Below, in pieces: positions 35,078 to 46,494 of a stretch of DNA of 64,000 bases. The notes beneath the pieces were generated by a model. That model was not told where the DNA came from and searched no databases. It was given only the letters and a program-made list of their open reading frames with translations. Made by a program: the position numbers and the translations under genes. Within the stretch, counting starts at the first letter, position 1; every line of letters starts with the position of its first letter. The stretch is from Panopea generosa (Eukaryota; Mollusca; Bivalvia; Adapedonta; Hiatellidae): positions 29,086,745 to 29,150,744 of the forward strand of contig CM055898.1 of the NCBI GenBank assembly GCA_029582155.1. The letters run 5' to 3'.

Positions 35078-35990
35078 TAACAAATCTACATAAACATAAC
35101 ATAAACATTTTGAAAATCTGTTGGCGCGTTCATGAGAAGAAGATTTTTAAGTTTTGGACTATTTTTAGTAATGGTGGCCAACTTGAATTTCAGATCGATA
35201 AAAAAATCTTCTGTATAGTCTCCTACACAATAGAAACATCTATGTGAAATTTCAGTTTAATTGGCCCAGTGGTTTCAAAACAAATGAAAGAAAAAGAGAA
35301 TTTTCTGTTTTCCCATAGTAACCCTATGTAAAATTCTAAGTCCCCTTACAGGGCCCCTATAAATTTTAGCCCCTAAATTCTTATCTGCAATCAAACCCCT
35401 ACACATAGGGATAATTTATGCAAAATATGAACAATCTGACATACCGGTTCTTAAGAAAACAAATTTAGTAATTCCCAATTTTTACCCTTTTGGGGCCCCT
35501 CCTAACCCCTTAAGACAGTGGAACCCAGCCATTTTTACAAATCTGAACCTCCTTCACCAAACAATGCTTCTGTGAAGATATAGGCAAAATCATTTCCATT
35601 TAAAAAAAAAAAAATAAATAAATATTATAATGACATGTGTCCCCTAATTGAACCCTCGGGGCGTGGTAATATTTAACCCTAGGGACACCATTTGAACAAA
35701 TCTAACAAAACTATAGTTGGTCATCATTACTACATAAACATTTTGAAAATCTGTTGGGCCGTTCATGAGAAGAAGATTTTTTAAGTTTTGGACTATTTTT
35801 AGTAACGGCGGCCATCTTGAATTTCAGATCGAAAAAAAAAATCTTCTGTGTAGTCTCCTTTGCAATAGAAACACCCATGTGAAGTTTCGGTTTAATTGGC
35901 CGAGTGGTTTCAGAGAAAGTGCTGCTAACAGACGACAGATGACAGTTGACGGACGACAGACAACGCACCATCGCATAAGCACTTCTAAAA
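35078..35990 (+). mobile_element. element K, copy 2, 5'-truncated, with 633-bp internal duplication
   Basis: Starts inside the K interior. 'GTTCATGAGAAGAAGATTTT' (one base shorter in the first unit) occurs at 35128 and 35761, a 633-bp period. It ends with 'AAAGTGCTGCTAACAGACGA', a GACGGACGACAGAC stretch and 'CATAAGCACTTCTA', which copy 3 also has. No long open frame. Confidence 0.7.
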
Positions 35991-36849
35991 AGCAATCCAA
36001 AGCTTCCTATTCCTTTTAGTGACCTATACACAAAATTTCGACAGCGGCGAGGAAATGCAAGCTAGTGAGCAGAAACTATTTTGCGACAAACCATTTTGTG
36101 GCAGACAAACAATTAAACGAATGTACGGACAAGGGTATCACAATATGTATACCCCCACCCCCTCCCTTCCCCGGCCCACTTTCTTCGAACGTTGGGGATG
36201 TAAAATAACATAGGAATCACTGGGAGACAACTGACAATGGGCGATACAAAATAAGCTATAAATCATTTACTGGCATGTTCAAATACTAGATTATTTTTTT
36301 AAACCCTACAATCCATAAGTTCAGAAAAGCTATAGGGGTATTGTATATTGTCAATACAATATTTTTCAAACTATCACAAGTACACTTAGTGCCATTACGA
36401 TAAAATGTTTAGATTTTTAAGAGAAACGACAATAATCTGAGTATAATATAGGCTATGAATCTGCATGCAGTGTAAAAGTGATTTACGACTTCTTAGCCTT
36501 ATTTAAATTCTGTACTTTCTTTTCCATAATATTTGCATAATACATTTTTATTATTTCAATCTTGTCCTTTGCTTCCTGTCTTTTTTTTGTGTTTTCAAAT
36601 GTTTTTCATGTAATATAAGAATGCTCATGAATAATGACTTTTTTCAAATTCTCTTACATTATGATGGTATCTTTATATTTTGAGTAATATCATTATGACC
36701 TGTATAATATTTCTTTTTTTATTGATGGTGAGTAACTGGGCTCTTTCGGAATCTACAATGTCTGAGTTATGGCCTATTTAAAAGAATTATAACGGCGATA
36801 AATTTTAATGGAATGAAATTAACTGATTCATTTGAATGTTGGGTTGCAT
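35991..36849. other. mixed sequence
   Basis: A short C-rich stretch at about 36148-36177 and otherwise AT-rich DNA. No supported feature. Confidence 0.4.
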
Positions 36850-38085
36850 GCTAGAGTTGCCGCGACTGATCTGAACTGTGGTGACTGTGCTAGAATTGCC
36901 ATGACTGATCTGAACTGCCTTGACTGCATGCTAGAGTTGCCACGACTGATCTGAACTGCCGTGACTGCATGCTAGAGTTGCAATGACTGATCTGAACTGC
37001 TGTGACTGCGTGCTAGAGTTGCCACAATTGATCTGAACTGCCTTGACTGCATGCTAGAGTTGCCATGACAGATCTGAGCTGTCTTGACTGCATGCTCAGA
37101 GATGTTATGACTGATCTGAGCTGCCTTGACTGCATGCTCAGAGTTGCCATGGCAGATCTGAGCTGCCTTGACTGCATATTCAGAGTTGTCATGACAGATC
37201 TGAGCTGCCTTAACTGCGTGCTAGAGTTGCCATGACTGATTTTAGCTGTTTTGACTGCGTGCTAGAGTTGCAATGACAGTTCTGAGCGGTAATGACTGCA
37301 TGCTCAGAGTTGCCATGACTGATCTGAGCTGCCTCGACTGCGTGCTAGAGTTGCCAGGACTGATCTGAGCTGTGTTGACTGCATGCTCAGTTGCTATGAC
37401 AGATCTGAGCTGCCTTGACTACATGCTAGAGTTGCCATGACAGATCTGAGCTGCCTTGACTGCATGCTAGAGTTGCCATGACAGATCTGAGCTGCCATGA
37501 CTGTGTGCTCAGAGTTGCTACAACTGATCTTAGCTGCCTTGACTGCATGCTAGAGTTGCCACAACTGATCTGAGCTGCATGACAAATCTGAGCTACCTTG
37601 ACTGCGTGCTAGAGTTGCCATGAAAGATCTGAGCTGCCTTGACTGTGTGCTAGGGTTGCTACAACAGATATGAGCTGCCTTGACTGCATGCTAGAGTTGC
37701 CATGACAGATCTGAGCTGCTGTGACTGCGTGTTAGAGTTACCATGACTGATCTGAGCTGCCAGTACTGCGTTCTTAAGTTGCCATGACAGATCTGAGCTG
37801 CCTTGACTGCGTGCTAGATAGAGTTGTCATGACAGACCTGAGCTGCCGTGACTGCATGCTGGAGTTGCCACGACATATCTGAGCTGCCTTTACTGCATGC
37901 TAGAGCTGCCAAGACAGATCTGAGCTGCCATGACTGTTTGCTACAGTTGCCACGACAGATCTGGCTGCTTTGAGTTCGTGCTAGAGTTGCCATGACAGAT
38001 CTGAGCTGCATTGACTGCGTGCTAGAGTTGCCATGACAGATTCAAGCTGCCTTGACTGCGTGCTAGAGCTGTCATGACTGTTTCC
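36850..38085. repeat. 41-bp minisatellite, about 30 copies
   Basis: The unit is 'TGCTAGAGTTGCCATGACAG' followed by 'ATCTGAGCTGCCTTGACTGC' and one base. It is relatively GC-rich for the window. Because 41 is not a multiple of three, only short open frames appear. Confidence 0.95.
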
Positions 38086-38668
38086 AGTTTTATTCACACC
38101 ATTGACTTTAAAGGGACATAAAACAATTTTGCTGAATTTATATTCAATTTCATTTATGATATGTATCTGCATAATATTACATGAGATTAGAATACCCCCT
38201 TCTGTTATTTTACTAAACCTCAAATGTCAAGCAAAATGATTTGGATTTTAACACTCAACAAATACTATTTCCATGTGCGAAAGGATTTAAAAAATATGAT
38301 TTTTATATATTTGTGTCATATTGGCTTGACAATTGGAAAAACATACTAGCTGTCGCACAAATCCATATATATAAATTTACAAATCGTATAGTTATGCAAT
38401 TTAAGGCAGATAAACTCAAATAAAAATAATTTGAAGATTTTTTGCAAAATTAAGAACATAAAAAAATACTTAAATTTCATTTTGACTGACACAATGTAAA
38501 AACAGTATATCCATAGTTCCAGGTTCACATACTATTCCAGGCACACAAGGCGATTAATTCCTTCAATCATCTCGCATCTACATCATATTATGCCTCCATG
38601 TCACAAAACATTACTTGAAATGACACCTTGATAACAAGGTACTTCTTAAGAGAGAACATGCAACTTAC
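38086..38668. other. AT-rich sequence, nothing identified
   Basis: If the exon candidate at 38669-38729 is real, this is its downstream intron on the minus strand. Confidence 0.35.
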
Positions 38669-38729
38669 AATCTTCGACAGAATCATAGCTTAATGAAGGC
38701 TGAGACTCCTGTCTGACACTTAATTCTAT
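38669..38729 (-). CDS. weak internal exon candidate (61 nt)
   Basis: On the minus strand a 20-codon patch, IELSVRQESQPSLSYDSVED, lies between an acceptor-like 'GTCAACTAG' preceded by a modest pyrimidine stretch and a good donor, GATT|GTAAGT (GT at 38668-38667). The other two frames are closed. It would run phase 0 to phase 1. An alternative acceptor, GACAG|GAG, gives a 40-nt exon (38669-38708). It is on the same strand as the two first-exon candidates but upstream of them. No family is recognised; the shortness makes chance quite possible. Confidence 0.25.
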
Positions 38730-38895
38730 CTAGTTGACAAATTGGAGAAGACCTCGTGCTTTGTAAAGCCATGAGCTTTCCAGAATATCAATGTAAATGT
38801 TACATGATTAGAATTAAATGTCAGAACATCATGCTTGATTTCAGCTTCCAAATTAAGCACAGTATTACCACTGAATCTTTCAATAACCGTAACCG

Positions 38896-39117
38896 TAAAC
38901 TTATTTATTTTACATTGATTGTGAAACATTAGTTTTATAAACACAACTCTAAAAGTTTTTGTCTTCTTTGGTAGAACCAGTACTAATCATTATGCAGCTA
39001 AAACGTCTGTGTTTGTCTCATCGATTAAGGACACCACCACACGTGGTCATTGCAGAGGATCTAACCCACAACACTCCAATCCAAAGTCTGATGCTCCCTA
39101 AGACCACAAAACCACAT
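38896..39117 (-). mobile_element. SINE-D copy 2
   Basis: Tail 'TTTTACATTGATTGTGAAAC' at the left, body 'GGTAGAACCAGTACTAA', decayed head 'GATCTAACCCACAACACTCC' at the right. Confidence 0.65.
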
Positions 39118-39524
39118 GTACGTTCCACAACACTCAAACTTAGAAAAAGCTACTTTAATTATCATGTCTCTGACCTAAATGCACGTTTTGATTACATTTT
39201 GTAAAAATACACTACCTTCTTACAAGTTTAATTGTTATGAACTGATGGTATTCAATCGATGTAAGGAAAGGATTGCGTTCAGCTTTCGTAATTTAATGAT
39301 CTAACTAGGCAACTCATATTTCATTCTAATAATCAAATTTTAATTGATTTCTTCAGCATAACAAATCTGTTTAACTACTCTTTCATTACTCCCAAGGTAA
39401 CTCTGATTTCAGGCGATGCCAGACGTATATCATTAATTCATATTAATGACTCAAATATTATGATTTTTTTTTAACAATTATAACATATTTTTAAATACAA
39501 TGTATAACACTTGTATTACAAAAA
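39118..39524. other. AT-rich sequence, nothing identified
   Basis: No gene or repeat recognised apart from one half of a direct repeat (39493-39527) flanking element K copy 3. Confidence 0.4.
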
Positions 39525-39949
39525 CAAGAGGCCCAAGAGGGCCTGAGGACGCTCTACTGAATCCTAGTGGCCATAGCACTTTTTCAAATTCTCCTATGCA
39601 ATAGAAATATAAGGGCGGGGTCATTTTTAACCCTGGGGACACCATTTGAACAAATCTAACAAAACTATAGTTGGTTATCATTACTACATAAACATTTTGA
39701 AAATCTGTTGGGCTGTTCATGAGAAAAAGATTTTTTGAGGTTTGGACTATTTTGAATTTCAGATTGAAAAAAAAAATCTTCTGTATAGTCTCCTATGCAA
39801 CAGAAATATCCATGTGAAGTTTAAGTTTAATTGGCCTAGTGGTTTCAGAGAAAGTGCTGCTAACAGACGACAGACGGCAGATAACGGACGACAGACAACA
39901 CACACCATTGTATAAGCACTTCTAGCCTTTGGCCAGTAGAGCTAAAAAT
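39525..39949 (+). mobile_element. element K, copy 3, complete and unduplicated
   Basis: Both ends are present: 'CAAGAGGCCCAAGAGGGCCT' (containing the palindrome AGGCCC-AAGA-GGGCCT) and 'TTGGCCAGTAGAGCTAAAAA'. At about 425 bp it shows the basic form, without the 624-633-bp block duplication of copies 1 and 2. It is flanked by similar 35-bp direct repeats (39493-39527 and 39968-40002). Confidence 0.75.
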
Positions 39950-41556
39950 CAATGGAAAATATTTTCATGTACAATGTATAATACTTGAATTACAAAAATA
40001 ATCAACAGAAAATAGTGAATTTGAAAATGTGATGCAGTCAAGGAGAGGGAGAATGGGGTTTATGTATTGATACCTTAGACAGGGGCCCTGCACTTTATCA
40101 TGGATAAGCAAATCAATAACAGTGTTGCTCCTAAACTTAAAAATAAGTGTAATTAAATGGAATTATGTATGAATAACAAAAAGTGAATAAAAAAACACAT
40201 GCAAAGTTAGAATAGTGTCCATCAGGCATGGATGCCCCTTGCTTTAATTCAGACTTTAAAAACAGAAATCAGTTTTGTGTTCTTGGCATTTTATTACCAA
40301 TAAATAAGGATTGCAAAGCAAGTTGTATAAACCAGGCACATTATCAATGCTTATTAAAAACTAGAAACTGAAGCCAATGAATAGAATTTTTTTTCTATTT
40401 TTAGTAATAGTGACCTTGACATGATTCACCTCAAAACCCTGTTCATGTCAGAAAACTATATACAAAATTTCATCAAAATAACTTACAGAAAAATTTAGGT
40501 AAACAAGAAGAAATTGTTTCTTTATTTTTTTAGTAATTATGACCTTGACCTGAATTAAATCAAAATCAAGCCCATTCTTTGAATTGATGGTCAAGTGTCA
40601 TAAAAAGGAAGCACAGGAGAAAGAAAGATAAGAGAATAAATCCAGTATTATTCTTGATTACTGCATACACTACTTACATATGCAGTATTAGACGAAACAT
40701 TACAGATAACTTAAAATAAATGTTTTGTTGTTTTTTTGCTCTCGAAAGGATATATTGCAATAAAATTGTCAAAGTTAGGTGTAAAAATGAAACATTTTGT
40801 TAAAAATAACAAAGAGTATTGTTTATTTGTTTGGTGTTGTCATCATGGATACCCAGTGATATATTTTTAAAACTTAATTCTTCATCAACCAGATGGTAGG
40901 AAGTTCTTTAGTGCCGCTTAGTAATTCATCTCTACTTCAATGGCATCAAATCGAAATATTACATTTCACTTAAACTTAAATGACAGAGAAAACCGTATGA
41001 AAATCTCTAAAGAGAAAGAAAGGCAATTGATTGAGATTTTGTGAACACTCGCGTATTCACGCAAAATCTCGCAATATCTCGTTTTCAATTATCTTAACTG
41101 CCATTCATCTCAGGAACACAGATCAAAATTATTACACTGCAGAATGAAATTGCCATTTATACAATACCTTTCCCAGAAATTTGTGTTTAAAATTGTTAAA
41201 GTACTTGTGATTACAAAATTTGTATATTGCAGCTAAAATATCAACAAATTACGATAATTGTCCTTTCAAACTTCAATATCTTTAATTCAAGATCATTTTC
41301 CTGTGAATTATGAATGATTAATTTGCAAGTTATTAATCCTTCATGTGCTGTTTCATCAACATTTAGTCAGCAGATGCAAGTTTCCTATCCTTCTATACAA
41401 GTCCTTGACTGTATGGTTTAAATTATCTTTATGACATTTTCACAAAATTAATGTCAACCTTGAATCAGAAAAAAATCTCCATTATCTCAGTAGGCACATA
41501 ATTAATTATATTTATCATAGAGTAATTATAACCGACCTGTTACAGATCTAGTATTA
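39950..41556. other. AT-rich sequence with short K/G-like fragments
   Basis: About 40390-40590 repeats 'TTTTTAGTAATAGTGACCTTGA' in part and resembles the interiors of G and K. The rest is unique AT-rich DNA without exon signals. Confidence 0.4.
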
Positions 41557-41607
41557 CAGCCAAACCTGTATAAACAGTTACCTCTATTAAACAGCCACGT
41601 GTCTTAA
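41557..41607 (+). mobile_element. Tigger/pogo-like MITE copy 5, left end only
   Basis: The left end 'CAGCCAAACCTGTATAA' and 'CCTCTATTAAACAGCCACG' match the family. The copy stops at the TTAA where a piggyBac-like MITE begins, and its right half is not found beyond that MITE. Confidence 0.6.
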
Positions 41608-41829
41608 CCCTTTACTTCATATAGTTGCCTTTGGACACCTTTAATATTGAAAGCATTAGTTCACCACATATCAGCAATGGGTGAATTATGTTTATATTAA
41701 TTGACAGAGTGGAAAACAGTGCAGGAAGTGTTCAAATTGCTCGTTGCTAGCAATCTGAACTTTTCCTGCACTGTTTTCAAAGGCCTTCTGTGATTGGTGC
41801 GAGAAAACGCGTATCTATGGAGAAGAGGG
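41608..41829 (+). mobile_element. piggyBac-like MITE copy 3 (222 bp)
   Basis: TTAA (41604-41607) and TAAA (41830-41833) flank a 222-bp body with ends CCCTTTACTTCATATA and GGAGAAGAGGG. The central palindrome 'GTTCAAATTGCTCG'/'AGCAATCTGAAC' is present. It sits at a TTAA inside a Tigger-like MITE fragment. Confidence 0.85.
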
Positions 41830-41833
41830 TAAA

Positions 41834-42215
41834 AATGATCAAACTCACCGTTTTTTTCACTTAATTTTCACCACATTTCAATCTTCCATGAATAATATTA
41901 ATTTTATACAGATTAATTACCATATGACCTGTGAAGTAATTTGCATTAAATCATTACCATGCAATATACATATTAAAGCTACCTAAAGATGACAGATTGC
42001 AAATTGCATGATAATATACTTCACGAAAGTGTACATGCAGATGCATGCAAGCATGCATAGCCCAACTGATAAATTTGTTAAAAAAATAAGCACAACAGTC
42101 TCACAATTATTAACATTCCGTCGTGCATTATACTTTATCTTTACATTAATTGTTTTCTGTTTTCTTCATATTGGTTACGTATTAATGAATTTGTTTCATC
42201 TTAGAAATAGTCCCA
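41834..42215. other. AT-rich sequence, nothing identified
   Basis: A 70-codon frame at 42008-42220 has no support. Confidence 0.4.
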
Positions 42216-42340
42216 ACTGATGAAGTGAAGGTCATCAAGTTGTATGCGCGTGATAGTTATCACTCTGATTAAAATTTCAATTTTTGTCATGTTTTGGTGG
42301 ATTTGAAATCCCAAATCATTTAATTATATTTTATTTATAA
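42216..42340 (-). repeat. element H fragment (5' part)
   Basis: 'GAAGTGAAGGTCATCAAG' and 'TGTTTTGGTGGATTTGAAAT' match the end of H copy 4 near 63846-63965. Confidence 0.5.
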
Positions 42341-42350
42341 ACTAGAAATA

Positions 42351-43217
42351 TCACAGAAGGTAATGAAGTCCCCCAGATGGCACCCTGACACAGTTATTGC
42401 ACACTTTTGTTGCCCACTTTGACACAGTGAATCAATTAGAGTAACCAATCATGTTTGTGAACTGTCATTGAATTCCAGCCAATGGTTGCCATGAAATAGC
42501 GACAACAACAAAAATGTCTGAAAAATTCAAAGTGCTGTAAGTCATTAAAAATTATTCTAGCGCAACATGTCGATGATATACACAACTAAACTTGATACCA
42601 ATCACTTTTGCGAAGTGTCATTGAATTCCGGCCTTTGGTTCCCCTACAAATAGCAACCACACAAAAATAACTCTGAAAAATTCAAAGGGCCATAACTCAT
42701 TGAAAAATTATCCCCACACCACATGCTGACGATATACACAACTAGGCTTGGTACCAATCACTCTTGTGAAGTTTCATTGAATTCCAGCAATAGTTGCTGA
42801 GTAATAGGGACCACAAAAGTATGTATGAAAAATTCAAAGGGCCACTACTCAATGAAAATTTATTCTCATGCAACATAGCAACAAAATGCACAACTAGGCT
42901 TGGTACCAGTCACCATTGTGAAGTTTCATTGAATTCCAGCCAATGGCTGCTGAGAAATAGTGATCAAAAAATTGTCCTCAGATGGAAAAAATATGTATGA
43001 AAAATTCACAGGGCAATAATTCATTGAAAAATATTTCCGCGCAACATGCCGACAATATGCACAACTAGGCTTGGTACCAGTTACCCATGTGAAGTTTCAT
43101 TGAATTCCAGCCAATGGTTGCTGAGAAATAGCGATCCCAAAAATTGTCCACAGACAGATGAGCAATGACTCCTATATAGCCCCCCATACACATTGTATGG
43201 GGGTATAATAAACCTAG
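42351..43217 (+). mobile_element. candidate non-autonomous Helitron with four internal units
   Basis: The 3' end has a perfect 10-bp stem with 3-nt loop (CCCCCATACA at 43181-43190, TGTATGGGGG at 43194-43203), then 10 nt, then CTAG (43214-43217) followed by T. That is the Helitron signature: hairpin 10-12 nt before CTRR, inserted between A and T. A candidate 5' end is TC at 42351, preceded by A. The interior has about four diverged units of roughly 180 bp ('CACAACTAGGCTTGGTACCA', 'AGTTTCATTGAATTCCAGC', 'AAAGGGCCATAACTCA'). There is no transposase. The 5' boundary is tentative. Confidence 0.55.
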
Positions 43218-43606
43218 TGCTTTTGTAGTCAATTTTAAAATTTATATTATTTTTTTAGACATTTGTAGTGATTTTTCCTAGATATACTGCCTTTAAAATT
43301 TCTCTAAAATGGCTTTTACTCATTCTGCCACCGAGAGTGTCACATTATCACAACCTACAAAAGTTTACTGATTTCAAGGAATATAGACTAGAAATTTGTC
43401 TGCAAAGGCGATACCTTTCAAACTAAAGGTACTCAAAGTTCGTTATCTATTCTCTAGAGATTACATTTTTCGATATCGCAGACTTTCATAATATATTTGT
43501 GATCTAATTTTAGAAAAGTTGTGCTACTTCTTACTTACTTTAAAGTGCATGTAAAGGTGACTGTGTGAAATATACTGCCATCCAGAAATACAGTCAATAA
43601 TGTGTA
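43218..43606. other. unique sequence, nothing identified
   Basis: No repeat or exon signal recognised. Confidence 0.4.
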
Positions 43607-43822
43607 TTAAAATTATTTATTTTGCATCGATTGTGAAACAAGTTCTTACATACAACTTGGACAGTGTAACTCAGAGTCTTCCTGGTCAGAACCAGTATTT
43701 AGTATATTCAGATAAAATGTTGTTCTCATGGACACTACAGATAGCCGTGGCTGAGAATCTAACCTATGGCCTTCTGATCATGGGTCTGACACTCTGCAAC
43801 TCAGGACTGTGCACTCACCAAG
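43607..43822 (-). mobile_element. SINE-D copy 3
   Basis: Tail 'TTTTGCATCGATTGTGAAAC' at the left, body 'CTTCCTGGTCAGAACCAGTA', decayed head 'GAATCTAACCTATGGCC' at the right. The 79-codon plus frame across it is not a gene. Confidence 0.7.
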
Positions 43823-43894
43823 AGTTTTTACTTTGCTGATTTTATGCTAACCATGCACTCAACCACTTAAAAAATTATGGTACCATTATTAAAT

Positions 43895-44071
43895 AGTCAA
43901 ACCTGTCTTAAGCAGCCTGTCAAAGGAAGGAGGAGAAGTGGCCTTTTAAGACAGGTTGTTGCTTAATCCAGGTTAATTTACTCTGAAAGCATAGAAATGG
44001 GAAATAGAAAATGTGATTGCTTAAGACAAGTGGCTGCTTAATAGAGGTCACCACTGACACAGGTTTGACTG
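43895..44071 (-). mobile_element. Tigger/pogo-like MITE copy 3, both ends present
   Basis: Ends 'AGTCAAACCTGTCTTAAGCA' and the complement 'ACACAGGTTTGACTG', followed by TA. The interior is in reverse orientation relative to copies 1 and 4 ('GGCCTTTTAAGACAGGTTG'). This is the clearest copy for defining the termini. Confidence 0.75.
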
Positions 44072-44439
44072 TATACAGGAAGTACTGCTGAGGTCACAGA
44101 ATCGAGCCCAGCATAACTGCATTGCTTTTTGAGAAAGTCTGCCAGTTACTTGCGAAGTGACTGTGGTCATTTTGATTCAGATTCATTCTGAGGTCTAAAT
44201 AGATTTCCCTATAAATGGTAATGCATTGATCTTAACAATAATGCATGCAAAGTTAAGATTTATATTGTTGAACAGCTATGAAATATCATCTTTTCCATGA
44301 CCCTCAAATATTGCGTATTTTGTCTCATTATTTGATTAAAATTCTCCAATCTGCCTACAGCGTCTCATTATAGTGGGGACAAAATGACCGGCAATACCGA
44401 AGTGTGAGGGAAAACACTGTAATAAATGTGACAAAATTG
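44072..44439. other. mixed sequence
   Basis: Nothing supported. Confidence 0.35.
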
Positions 44440-44818
44440 ATAACAAAATTGGAGTTGTCAACTTAAAATGAAATCTGCATTCTAAAAATAGACAGTACTT
44501 AAATACTGCTTGATGACCATCACATCATCATTCAGACTCTTTTTAAAATTAAGCATTTTTTACTACGTCAAATTTAAATCCAAATGAAATCATGTGACTC
44601 ATTTAATATGTCACAAAATATGTTACAATTTTCAGCATTTTCAATTTTAATGTAACCTAGAGTTAGGAAAGCCTATTTCAATATATTATTTTGCATGTTT
44701 AATTAAATATCCTTTTGGCAATACAGGGTCAATAAGTACATTATAGGCATGATATATTGGAGAAAAAACTTCTTACCCAATTTTAAAATTTAGAAAAATC
44801 AGGATATTCTCTCTTTAA
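44440..44818 (+). repeat. dispersed element H, copy 2
   Basis: 'TTCTAAAAATAGACAGTACT', 'TGACTCATTTAATATGTCAC', 'GTAACCTAGAGTTAGGAAAG' and 'ATAGGCATGATATATTGGA' run in the same order as in copies 1 and 3. About 380 bp, non-coding. Confidence 0.8.
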
Positions 44819-44899
44819 CCACAATTCCGTAGAAATTGTTGTTTAATGCACAAACTCATGATTTATAATTTTGCATAGTACCTTTTTTTTATCCTTATA

Positions 44900-45080
44900 C
44901 AATCGAACCTGTGTTACTTGTCACCTCTATTGAGCAGCCACATGTCTTCAGCAGCCTCATTTAATATTCCTATTTCTATGCTTTCAAAGCAGATTAACCC
45001 TGTACTAAAGCAACAACCTGTGTTAAAACACCATTTTGTCCCTAAATTCCTTGACTGGCTGCTTAAGACAGGTTTGTCTG
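44900..45080 (+). mobile_element. Tigger/pogo-like MITE copy 4, both ends present
   Basis: 'CAATCGAACCTGTGT' to 'ACAGGTTTGTCTG', flanked by TA on both sides. The interior matches copy 1. Confidence 0.7.
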
Positions 45081-46494
45081 TATTTTATGTATTCAAAATA
45101 ATTGTGCTTTTATTATCTTTAGTTTAATTAATGTCGTCTTGATGAATTATTATATTTTATGCGAATAGCATTATATATTACTTATTTTTCTAATTAGTAA
45201 ACTTGTCAGCATAATTTTATTAAATAAATCAATTTAATAATAGCATTTGATTTATATTTCATAAATTAAGTATCTCATTAATACTGACCTAATTAATATG
45301 TATACATAACAATTATAATCGACAAATCTATTATATGTAACATGGTTAGCATCTTACTTGAACACTATAGCTTTCTCAAAGTTTACGAAGAATTGAATTT
45401 TTTTTTAATTATTTGGTATTATTAAATACAATCATGTACTCCAGATAATTTCAGAATGAAAGCACACTAATAAATCCTCAACTTTATATCTTTTTGATGA
45501 AGCACGTTTCGTAATTATATCAAATATTTGAAAAGCTCCAATCTAAGGTCTGTAGATATTTTCAACACATCGATGAAAATGAAAGGTTCATGTTAAAATT
45601 TCCAATATTCCATGCGTTTAATTAATCCGAAGTCAGGGACTCAACCAAGGAATGTCCAATAAATGTCCAAACCAAAGCCGGCAAGCACTCTTGTTTAAAT
45701 ACGCGTAATGCAAATATTATGAAGTGTGGGCAAGACTTCTAGCCACTTCATGGTAACTATAACAGATCTTAAACAACATTAAGTTTCCCCCCTGATACAT
45801 TATTTTTTGTCTTCCATGCATACAGAAACGATTTATATCTCTCACAAGACACAAATTTTGTTCCTGAATTCCCCACTTATGTTTTAAGCACCAATGTTTA
45901 CTATTTTCACCCTGTGTCTATCACCACTGTTTACAAAACACCATACCATCTCACACCATCTCTGCACAAACACAGTTGCATTTACTTGTGGCAAGTTGAA
46001 GGTAGAGTTTCACTGATTTGTAACAAACCTCCAAATGAATGTATATAAACTGTAAAACCCCAGCGTGATTAATCTCCCAATCTTTAGTTTAAAACACTTC
46101 ATTATTAAAATTTACTAAAGATTCACAAACTGTAAGATTAATGATATATTTTGTGACAAAACTAAAACATCACGATGAAATTTTGTTTACTTTGACCAAA
46201 AAAAATAAAACAACACAGTTAATAGTTTACAGCGACTGTCAAATCTGACATGAGTATTATAATAATAACCAGTATGGCAAGTAGTTAGACAGAGATATGT
46301 AGAATTACTTAATTGGGGTCATTAATTAACGACCACTTCCTGGTGAGAGGAAGACGCCTGAAGTACATTCACCTAACTTTGGCCGTCTCTGTATATATCA
46401 TGTTGACATAGTGGCCGCTCTGACCATGTTTCCAGACATTTATCATTTTTAACAAACATGATGATCAGCTTATTTTTATTTATGATTATTGTTT
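45081..46494. other. unique AT-rich sequence; weak plus-strand exon-like patch
   Basis: Between 45826 and 46001 a 58-codon frame without an ATG lies between a good acceptor ('TTTTTTGTCTTCCATGCATACAG' in part) and a weak donor, AAG|GTAGAG. It is described in the findings and not called as a gene. The rest is featureless. Confidence 0.35.
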
